Source: Bacteroidota bacterium
Lineage (GTDB): Bacteria; Bacteroidota; Bacteroidia; Chitinophagales; Chitinophagaceae
Length of the DNA stretch: 64,000 bases
Assembly: GCA_016711825.1 (NCBI GenBank)
Contig: JADJSG010000004.1
Location: forward strand, 248,001-312,000
Direction of reading: 5' to 3'
Part shown: positions 56,502 to 64,000 of the stretch, one piece after another
Layout of the letters: every line of letters begins with the position of its first letter
Position numbering within the stretch: the stretch's first letter is position 1
Notes under the pieces: model-generated
Told to the model about the DNA's origin: nothing
The model's database searches: none
Seen by the model: only the letters and a program-made list of their open reading frames with translations
Made by a program: the position numbers and the translations under genes

Positions 56502-58715
56502 ATGAAAAACGTAAAATCTCTGTTTGAAAAATCGTATTTTATTACATTTTTAATTTTTCTCTATCAAATTCTACCGTTAAAATTGGGGGCTCAGTCATTT
56601 CAATGGGCTAAATGTTATGGTGCAAGTCAGGTGGATTATTTTACTGCAACAGCAGTTGATAATTCAGGGAATGTATATGCGAGCGGAGAATTTAGTACCA
56701 CTGTTGATATAGACCCGAGCCCCAATGTTTTGAACATTACAAGTTTTAATAACTCTATAGATTTTTTTATTATGAAATTAGATACTTTTGGTAACTTGAT
56801 TTGGGTAAAACAATTTGGAACTGAGGGTGTTGAAATTTCTATGCGAATTACAACTGATTTAAGTGCGAATATTTATCTGATTGGTCATTACACATCTGAT
56901 AGCTTAGATTGCGATCCGGGGCCTGGCACTTCGTTCGTGTACAATACTGGCAATTTTAAAGATATAGTAGTTATTAAATTAGATAGCTCTGGTAATTTTA
57001 TCTGGGGGAGGTCAATGGGCTCGCCAACTAAAGATGAGATACCTTATGATATTGAGGTCGATGTGTATGGTAATGTTTATTCAACAGGTATATTTGGAGC
57101 TACTGCAGACTTTGATCCCAGTATGAGTTTTTATAACCTGACAGCAGTGGGTCCCAATGACGCCTTTATATCCAAACTTGACGTAAACGGAAATTTTGTA
57201 TGGGCTAAACAAATTGGAGGGGCTGTAGGTGGAGATAAAGGTAGCTCAATTAAAGTAGATATAAACTCAAATGTACTAATTACAGGTTTAGTAAATTCAA
57301 TAGCTGATTTAGATCCAGGGCCTGGTGTGGTAAATTTTGGCGGATCAGGTATTTGTATGTTCGTTATATCTCTGAATAGTAATGGTGATTACGTGTGGGG
57401 AAAAAGCATTTTAAGAAGTAATAGTAATTCAATGGATATCGATTTCAGTGGAAATATTTATATCACTGGCATTTTTAATGATAGTGCAGATATGGACCCT
57501 GGTCCAAACATATATAACGTTTTTGCAGGTGGGCAAAGTGCATATATTTTAAAATTGAATACAACAGGTGATTTTATTTGGGCACGTACACTTATTGACA
57601 CTATTTTTATTGAACCTAGATGGCTGGTTACTGGCAATAATGGGGAAGTTTATACTATGGGTACTTTTCTCGATTATATTGATTTAGATCCAGGTCAATT
57701 TAACTACGCTTTGGCATCATCAGGAAATTGGGATATTTATATGTCAGCACTTGATGCTTCAGGCAATTTTTTATGGGGGCGAAGCTTCGGGGGCTGGAAT
57801 TCTGAAAGCTGCTATCACCTATCAATTGATCCAAACGGGGCCTTATATTTTAGTGGCATGTTCCAAAGTCCTGCAGTTGATTTTGATCCAGGACCAGGTA
57901 CATTTAACGTAAATAATAATGGATCTAGTGATGGTTTTTTAATGAAATATGACTTTTGCGGCTTCAATTCTGCCGTTACCCTCAATGGCTGTGATTTTGT
58001 AGTAGTCAATGGAATTAACTATAATAATACAGGTAATTATTTGCAGACCTTTATAGGTGCTAATGATTGTGACAGTGTAGTGATGTTGACTATAAATATT
58101 GGTCACGATAGTTATGGTAGCCTCACAGATACCATTTGTGGCGTATACAATTACTATGGTCAAATGTACAGCACTAGTGGTATCTTCACCCAGAATATCC
58201 CAAATGCTTCGGGTTGCGATTCTATCATGACGCTGAACCTCACTATTCATCCTATTGATTTGACACTTAGCCAAAACGGCTCTGTATTAACATCTAATCA
58301 GGTGGGCGCTACCTATCAATGGCTGAGGTGTAATCCTTATCAGGTACTTCCGGGTGAAACCAATCCAAGTTTTAATGCTGTAGGAGGAGGACAGTATGCC
58401 GTAATTGTGACTTATGGTGAATGTTCAGACACCACTGCCTGTTTAACTACGAATGCTGCCTACATAACTGACCTGCAATTGCAAAACACTAAAGTATTTC
58501 CCAATCCTGCAAACGAAATTTTATACCTGCAACTACCTGACAATTTTGAAAATGTAAGTGTTCGCATGCTGGATTGCACTGGTAGAATTTTAGTTCAAAA
58601 AAATACAACCACTACATTCATGGAAATTCCTTTAACAGAATTAAGCAAAGGACTTTATTATATTGAATTGAGTACAGCCAAACAAAAAGCAACGTTTAAG
58701 TTTAGTAAATTGTAA
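56502..58715 (+). CDS. SBBP-type beta-propeller protein with T9SS sorting domain
   Basis: A 737-aa secreted protein: signal peptide (cleavage near KLGAQ), then about seven repeats with the pattern D-x-x-G-N-F-x-W followed by a D-x-D-P-G-P signature (IDPSPN, CDPGPG, FDPSM, LDPGPG, MDPGPN, LDPGQ, FDPGPG), as in SBBP/beta-propeller surface proteins of Bacteroidota. A short Cys-containing domain (CDSVVMLTINIG; CDSIMTLNLTIH) and a C-terminal T9SS type A sorting domain (VFPNPANEILYLQLP ... FKFSKL) follow. It is expected on the cell surface; a ligand is not known. Confidence 0.85.
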   Translation: MKNVKSLFEKSYFITFLIFLYQILPLKLGAQSFQWAKCYGASQVDYFTATAVDNSGNVYASGEFSTTVDIDPSPNVLNITSFNNSIDFFIMKLDTFGNLIWVKQFGTEGVEISMRITTDLSANIYLIGHYTSDSLDCDPGPGTSFVYNTGNFKDIVVIKLDSSGNFIWGRSMGSPTKDEIPYDIEVDVYGNVYSTGIFGATADFDPSMSFYNLTAVGPNDAFISKLDVNGNFVWAKQIGGAVGGDKGSSIKVDINSNVLITGLVNSIADLDPGPGVVNFGGSGICMFVISLNSNGDYVWGKSILRSNSNSMDIDFSGNIYITGIFNDSADMDPGPNIYNVFAGGQSAYILKLNTTGDFIWARTLIDTIFIEPRWLVTGNNGEVYTMGTFLDYIDLDPGQFNYALASSGNWDIYMSALDASGNFLWGRSFGGWNSESCYHLSIDPNGALYFSGMFQSPAVDFDPGPGTFNVNNNGSSDGFLMKYDFCGFNSAVTLNGCDFVVVNGINYNNTGNYLQTFIGANDCDSVVMLTINIGHDSYGSLTDTICGVYNYYGQMYSTSGIFTQNIPNASGCDSIMTLNLTIHPIDLTLSQNGSVLTSNQVGATYQWLRCNPYQVLPGETNPSFNAVGGGQYAVIVTYGECSDTTACLTTNAAYITDLQLQNTKVFPNPANEILYLQLPDNFENVSVRMLDCTGRILVQKNTTTTFMEIPLTELSKGLYYIELSTAKQKATFKFSKL

Positions 58716-59011
58716 ATTAAAATAGTTGGCTTTGGAATTATCGGAATGTAAAATTCTCTTCATAAAAACAATAAAATAGTTAACTGTATTTAATATGTCG
58801 ATTATGCGTTTACTATAATCAGAATCACATATACCTAATATGTAACTCAAAATTTGTGGGGAATCGCTTCGGCACTCAAACTTATAACTAATGTCGCTTT
58901 TTCTCCTTGCATCCGCAGAATTAACCACTCAAACCATAAAAATTTATCAATAACATATTGTTTCTCACTTTAATCAGTACTTGCCTTATTTTTGGAAGAT
59001 AATATATAGGT

Positions 59012-61855
59012 ATGCAGAAATTTTTCCTCACAATGTTTGTTGTTTGTTTTAGTTGTATTACCGTTTTTTCGCAAAATAAAACCGTTACAGGCACCGTCAG
59101 AGATACTTTCAATGTTAAATCTGTGGTGTTTGCTTCCGTATCGCTCATTCGTAAATCTGATTCGATACTGATCAGTCATACAAGGTCGAACCAACAAGGA
59201 CAGTTTACCATGAATGTTAAAGATACGGGTAAATACATTATTCTAATTGCACATGGTTCGTTTGCCGATTATGTAGACGATATTGAAATCACATCTGCCG
59301 ACACCAAAAAAGAACTTGGCGCTATTGGACTTTTTCAACGTAGCCAGATGCTCAAAGAAGTGATTGTAAAAAATGCCGCTTCTATAAAAATCAAAGGAGA
59401 TACCCTCGAATACTTAGCTGATAGTTTTAAAGTTAAACAAGGCGCTATGGTTGAAGACTTGCTAAAAGTATTACCCGGTATACAAGTCAATAAAAAGGCG
59501 AAATCACCGCAATGGGTGAGAAGGTAGAAAAAGTATTGGTTGATGGAGAAGAATTTTTTGGAGACGACCCCACCATTGCCACCCAAAATATACAATCGAA
59601 AGTGGTTGAAAAAGTACAGGTTTTTGACAAAAAAAGTGATCAGGCACAGTTTACTGGTTTTGATGATGGACAAGAACAAAAAACTATCAATCTGAAACTG
59701 AAAGACAATATGAATCGTGGTGAATTTGGCAAAGTTGAGTTAGGCGGTGGCTTGTACGATCGTTGGCAAAACCAGGCCATGGTAAACTCCTTTAAAAACA
59801 AACGACAAATAAGTGTATACGGATTGATGAGTAGCAATGGTAAAACGGGTTTAGGATGGGAAGATAAAAATACCTATACTGGTGACGGAGGCGGCGGTAT
59901 GCAAATGGATGAAGATGGTGGCTTTATGTGGAATATGAGTAGTGATGATGATGATGTAGACTGGGGCGGAAGAAATAATACCCCTGAAGGCATTACCAAA
60001 GCCTGGGTGGGTGGTGCGCATTATGCCAACAAATGGAACGAAGGCAAACATCATATAAACACCAATTATTCATTTGGCCGTATCAACAAAACAAAGAAAG
60101 AAACATCGTATAGAGAAAACATTTTACCGAGTGGCAAATACTATACCATCGATACCTCATCGTCATACAGTAGCCGAAATACACATCGTATATCGGGTAA
60201 ATACACCTGGATGATTGATAGTAGCCTTACATTAATATACAATTTAAACAGTAGAATTGGCTTCAACGAAAGTATTTCAAACAACAATACCAATAATCAA
60301 TCATTTACAGAAGTGCCTATCAACAATAGTAACAGAGCTATTGAAAACAACTCCACCACTACACGAGTGACAAATACCATTACAGCCAACAAAAAATTTA
60401 AAAAACGGGACGTACTGCCTCATTAAATGTTTCACATACCTACAATAACAGCGATGGACTGGGGTCACAAATCGGGTACAACGATTATAATATTGCGGGG
60501 GTAAACACCCACGAAATACTGGATCAACAAAAAGATCAACAACAATTAAAAAGCAATTTAAGTGCAGACCTAACCTATACAGAGCCCCTTTCAAAAAAGT
60601 TTTTATTAAAAGCTACCTATGGCTATGCAGCAGAATCAAGTTTGTCAGACAATAAAACATTGGTAAAACCCAATGCTATTGATGAAGAATACACCGTACG
60701 TATTGACTCATTGAGTACTGAATTTGACTCAAAAGTGTATAGTCACACAGCAGGTGCTGAATTAAAATTTAATGAAAAAAATACAATGTTACCGCTGGTG
60801 CAAAAGTTCGCTATTCGATGTTTCATCAAGATGACTTAGTACGTAATAAAAATTATGATTACAACAGAATAAATGTATTTCCTACCGTTCGTTTTAATTA
60901 CAAGTTTGATCAATTTAGAAGATTTAATTTTTCATATAATGGATCTACCCGTCAACCGAGCATTACCCAATTACAACCAGTACAAGACAATAGCAATCCG
61001 CTTGAAGTATATGTAGGGAATCCAGATTTAAAAATTGGTTATACCCAAAATTTCAATATTGGCTATTTTAGTTACAAAGTGCTTTCAGCCAGAAGTCTTT
61101 ATGCTGGCGCCAGTTTTTCAAACAGTTTCAACAATATCGCATTGAACACAAGTATTGATGCTTTGGGGAGGTCGGTGAATCAATATGTAAATTTGAATGG
61201 TGGTTATAATGCTAATATGTATGGAGGTATCAATACCAAAATACCTAAAACACCCTTAGAAGGCAAATTAAATGTAGGAGGAAATTATGCTCATACCCCT
61301 AATATTACCAACAACATCACCGGGTTTACCGATGCTTTAAGCTTGACCTTTACACCGGGATTGACCTTTGCCAAGGAAGAAAAGTTTTTTACAACCCTTG
61401 ATTTAGGCACCGTGTTTTCAAAAACAACCAATACGATTCAAACAGCTCGTAATATTCAATACATGTCATTTACACCTTCAGCCTCGGTTGAAATATACTT
61501 GCCGTATAACCTCGAATTTGGTACCGATGCCGATTATCAATACACCCCACCTGTAGCCCCTTACAAAACAAGTTTTCAACGATTTATCTGGGGTGCGTAT
61601 CTTAGCTATAATATATTGCCTAAGAAAAATTTAGAATTAAAAGCCTCCATCAACGATATTTTAAATCAAAATAAAGGGTACGAAAGAACCACCACCAACA
61701 ATACCAATACTGAACGATATTTTCAAACATTGGGAAGATATTGGATGCTATCAGCAGTGTGGAACTTTAGTACAGGACCAATGGCCCAAAGCAAACCAAA
61801 ATCAAATTATAGCCGCCAGAGAATGAGAGGCGGTGGAGGTCGAAGAAGACATTAA
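59012..61855 (+). pseudogene. Outer-membrane beta-barrel receptor, three frameshifts
   Basis: A gene of about 950 codons for an outer-membrane protein of the TonB-dependent-receptor-like type (OMP_b-brl_3). Signal peptide (FSQNK), a carboxypeptidase-like domain (VTGTVRDTFNVKSVVFASV), a plug-like region (KIKGDTLEYLADSFKVKQGAMVEDLLKVLPGIQV), then beta-barrel strands ending PKSNYSRQRMRGGGGRRRH. The frame breaks three times, each by one missing base in a homopolymer: G at 59497-59498, A at 60400-60405, A at 60775-60781. Restoring each base gives a continuous protein (for example KKFKKTGRTASLNVSHTY). It is followed 14 bp later by a GLPGLI gene. The damage looks like sequence error rather than decay. 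Confidence 0.85.
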
Positions 61856-61868
61856 TCCTACTAAAAAA

Positions 61869-62666
61869 ATGCTTGTAAAACAATTTAGATTTATGCACAA
61901 ATACATATTCCTGTTTATTTTAATATTGAATGGTCAAACCCTTTTCGCTCAAAATGATGCGAATCCCGTGATATCATTTAAAGGCAAAATTACATTTGAA
62001 CGCAAAGTGAATCAGCATAAGCAAATGGATGAAATGATGAAGGGCCGCGGTGGTGGCAACAATGCGATGGCCGATAATATGAAAAAGAATATTCCTAAAT
62101 ATAAGATTGATATTTTCGAATTATTGTTTACCGAAAGTCAAAGCATTTATAAACCAGCCAAAGACGGTATTTCAGAAAGCAAAATGATGTTTGGCAATAT
62201 TCCAGCCGAAAAAAATATTGTATTTAATAATTACGAAACCGACACAACGATAACTTCAAAAATATTTTTGAAAAAAAATTATTTAGTCAAAGATTCATTA
62301 CGAAAATTCAACTGGAAAATAACCGAAGAATTTAGAAAAACTGCTGGCTTCAATTGTCGAAGAGCAGAAACCATCATCATGGATTCGGTTTATGTGATTG
62401 CTTATTATACCGATGCAATATTGGCTGATGGTGGCCCTGAAGGCTTTAATGGCTTGCCTGGTATGATATTAGGTATTGTGATGCCACGTCTTAATATTAC
62501 CTATTTTGCTACCAAAGTAGATAATTTTTTAGCCAATGAAGCTGAAATCATGGCCCCAACAAAGGGAGATAAAAAAACATATGCTCAACTAGATGTAAGT
62601 CTGCGTGAAAGCCTGAAACAATGGGGCGATTTTTTACAACGTATTTTATGGTTTATCAATGTGTAA
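61869..62666 (+). CDS. GLPGLI family protein
   Basis: A 265-aa secreted protein with the defining motif in FNGLPGMILGI (about residue 197). It has a signal peptide (cleavage near LFAQN) and a mixed alpha/beta body. GLPGLI proteins are often encoded next to TonB-type outer-membrane receptors in Bacteroidota, as here. They are thought to be periplasmic or outer-membrane partners, with unknown biochemical role. I use ATG 61869. A second ATG at 61893 would also leave the signal peptide intact. Confidence 0.9.
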   Translation: MLVKQFRFMHKYIFLFILILNGQTLFAQNDANPVISFKGKITFERKVNQHKQMDEMMKGRGGGNNAMADNMKKNIPKYKIDIFELLFTESQSIYKPAKDGISESKMMFGNIPAEKNIVFNNYETDTTITSKIFLKKNYLVKDSLRKFNWKITEEFRKTAGFNCRRAETIIMDSVYVIAYYTDAILADGGPEGFNGLPGMILGIVMPRLNITYFATKVDNFLANEAEIMAPTKGDKKTYAQLDVSLRESLKQWGDFLQRILWFINV

Positions 62667-62708
62667 AAAACCTTCAGGTCAAACGTTTTAGAAATCATGC
62701 CCATGTAA

Positions 62709-62736
62709 TTTATAAAATTTGTCAAGATTTTATAAA
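62709..62736. repeat. Perfect AT palindrome
   Basis: TTTATAAAAT and ATTTTATAAA form a 10-bp perfect stem around TTGTCAAG. It lies 43 bp after the GLPGLI gene and 126 bp before the next gene. No T run follows, so it is not a typical terminator. It might be an operator or a weak terminator. Confidence 0.5.
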
Positions 62737-62861
62737 CCTTCCCTTGTTAAATACCTATTGAAATAAAGCTTAGCACTCTTTTATTAAACCTCTTAGTAGA
62801 CAATTCATGATTTCACAGGGGTATTCCCTAAAAAATAAAGATATTTAATTTACTTTGCAGT

Positions 62862-64000
62862 ATGCAATCACTTAAATCACAATTTCTATTAAACCCTGCT
62901 ATTACTTACCTTAATTTTGGTTCGTTTGGCGCTTGCCCCAAACCTATTTTTGAAGATTATATCAAATGGCAATACCTTTTAGAAAGCGAACCTGTTCAAT
63001 TTATTGCTTTTGATGGACAAACCTACTTGCAACAATCACGTGCAGCACTTGCCTCATATATTCATTGTGATGCAGATGATGTGGTGTTGGTTACTAACCC
63101 ATCGTATGCTGTCAATATCATCACCAAAAGTTTTCCGCTCCAACCCGACGACGAAATACTTACTACCGACCTTGAATATGGAGCATGTGACAAAACCTGG
63201 AATTACTATTGCAAAAAAGCAGGGGCTATTTATCGTAAACATGCTATCAAACTTCCTATTACTTCAGCAGAAGAGCTGGTAAATGATTTTTTCAAATCGG
63301 TCAATGTTAAGACCAAACTTATTTTTATCAGCCATATCACGAGCAGTACCGCCTTAATATTACCCGTTGCAGAAATATGCGCACGTGCAAAACAAATGGG
63401 TATTATGACCTTTGTAGATGGTGCGCATGCTCCTGGTCAGGTGTCTTTAAACCTTGACACGCTGCAGGCGGATATCTATACCGGTGCTTGTCATAAATGG
63501 ATGATGACACCTAAAGGATGTTCCTTTTTATATGTCAAAAAAGAATACCAGCACCTATTCGATCCGCTGATTGTGAGCTGGGGTTATGACAGTGCAATGC
63601 CCAGCCATTCTCGGTTTTTAGATTATCATCAGGGTCAGGGTACGAGAGATTTTTCAGCCATGCTGACGATTCCCAAAGCCATTGCGTTTATGCATGACAA
63701 TCACTGGACCGCTGTGGCAGCCCAATGCAACAAACTGGTAATGGACAATGCGTTGCGGTTTTGTACTTTATTGCATGCCCAGCCATTAAGTCCAGTGCAT
63801 CCTGATTTTATTGGGCAGCTTTATAGTATTGCTATCAACAGCCCTGAACCAGAAAAGCTGCAACGTCAATTATTTGAAAAATATAAAATTGAGATCCCTG
63901 TGATGCGTCATGGCGACAAAGTGTTTATCCGATACTCTATCAATGCGTTTAATTCGCAGCATGATCTGGATGTATTGTACAATGCTTTAGAAGAAATTAT
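62862..64000 (+). CDS. Class V aminotransferase (isopenicillin-N-epimerase-like), 3' end outside window
   Basis: An open frame from ATG 62862 with 379 complete codons, running off the window. It is a PLP-dependent fold-type I enzyme: LNFGSFGACPKPIFEDYIKW at the N-terminus, the PLP-contacting FVDGAHAPGQ, and the Schiff-base lysine in TGACHKWMMTPKGCSFLYV. The sequence resembles the isopenicillin-N-epimerase/CefD-like branch of class V (also near cysteine desulfurases and selenocysteine lyases). The substrate cannot be settled from sequence. No sulfur-assembly genes are seen nearby. Confidence 0.85.
   Translation, partial: MQSLKSQFLLNPAITYLNFGSFGACPKPIFEDYIKWQYLLESEPVQFIAFDGQTYLQQSRAALASYIHCDADDVVLVTNPSYAVNIITKSFPLQPDDEILTTDLEYGACDKTWNYYCKKAGAIYRKHAIKLPITSAEELVNDFFKSVNVKTKLIFISHITSSTALILPVAEICARAKQMGIMTFVDGAHAPGQVSLNLDTLQADIYTGACHKWMMTPKGCSFLYVKKEYQHLFDPLIVSWGYDSAMPSHSRFLDYHQGQGTRDFSAMLTIPKAIAFMHDNHWTAVAAQCNKLVMDNALRFCTLLHAQPLSPVHPDFIGQLYSIAINSPEPEKLQRQLFEKYKIEIPVMRHGDKVFIRYSINAFNSQHDLDVLYNALEEI

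Noticed and set aside
59012..61855. Four separate small genes in the beta-barrel region
   Set aside because: The four frames join into one protein when single bases are restored; the intermediate starts are artefacts.

Overview
The window is AT-rich chromosomal DNA from a member of the Bacteroidota, most likely a Chitinophagales/Saprospirales-like heterotroph, possibly from a draft or metagenome assembly. Evidence: several secreted proteins end in type IX secretion (T9SS) type A sorting domains; a GLPGLI-family protein follows an outer-membrane beta-barrel gene; ProRS is of the short archaeal/eukaryal type; the rimP-nusA-infB order is intact; and promoters fit the Bacteroidota pattern TTG-N17-23-TAnnTTTG. 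No rRNA, tRNA, CRISPR array or complete insertion sequence was found.

Layout. 1-1070 holds the 5' part of a secreted W/G/N-repeat protein (minus strand, runs off the window), followed by proS. 2.9-3.8 kb has two tandem small membrane proteins. 3.8-6.8 kb is a minus-strand run (methyltransferase, PAP2 phosphatase, ZIP transporter, TraB/GumN protein) divergent from glmM. 8.3-15.5 kb is a plus-strand inorganic-carbon cluster: a small membrane protein, a SulP anion transporter, a beta-carbonic anhydrase, DabA and DabB. 15.6-26.1 kb has an orphan TPR-LytS-type kinase, mtaB, a T9SS-exported M1 peptidase, and a reprolysin-like T9SS protease next to a protein resembling its prodomain alone. 27-34.7 kb is a minus-strand run headed by tamB. 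34.9-44.4 kb holds a lipoprotein, an MFS exporter, an Nramp-related transporter, a T9SS protein, ABC permease/ATPase genes and a 5'-truncated priA. 44.5-49.4 kb is rimP-nusA-infB, with infB carrying a frameshift.

49.6-53.8 kb is the most distinctive region: a minus-strand peptide-modification (RiPP) cluster of the grasp-with-spasm kind. It encodes a candidate 82-aa precursor with a Gly-Gly leader end, a secreted protein of unknown function, an ATP-grasp ligase, a translationally coupled 61-aa ORF, and a SPASM protein without a radical-SAM CxxxCxxC motif. It is headed by a duplicated-domain protein. Upstream (54.3-55.0 kb) lies a decayed RAYT/IS200-like transposase. It is interrupted by a short palindromic repeat and flanked by an 11-bp inverted repeat.

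55.2-58.7 kb has two T9SS-tailed proteins, one without a visible signal peptide. 59.0-62.7 kb has an outer-membrane beta-barrel receptor gene broken by three single-base deletions, each in a homopolymer, followed by a GLPGLI protein. The window ends inside a class V aminotransferase gene.

The clustering of indels in homopolymers, together with a frameshift in the essential infB gene, suggests that some of the broken genes are consensus errors rather than true pseudogenes.
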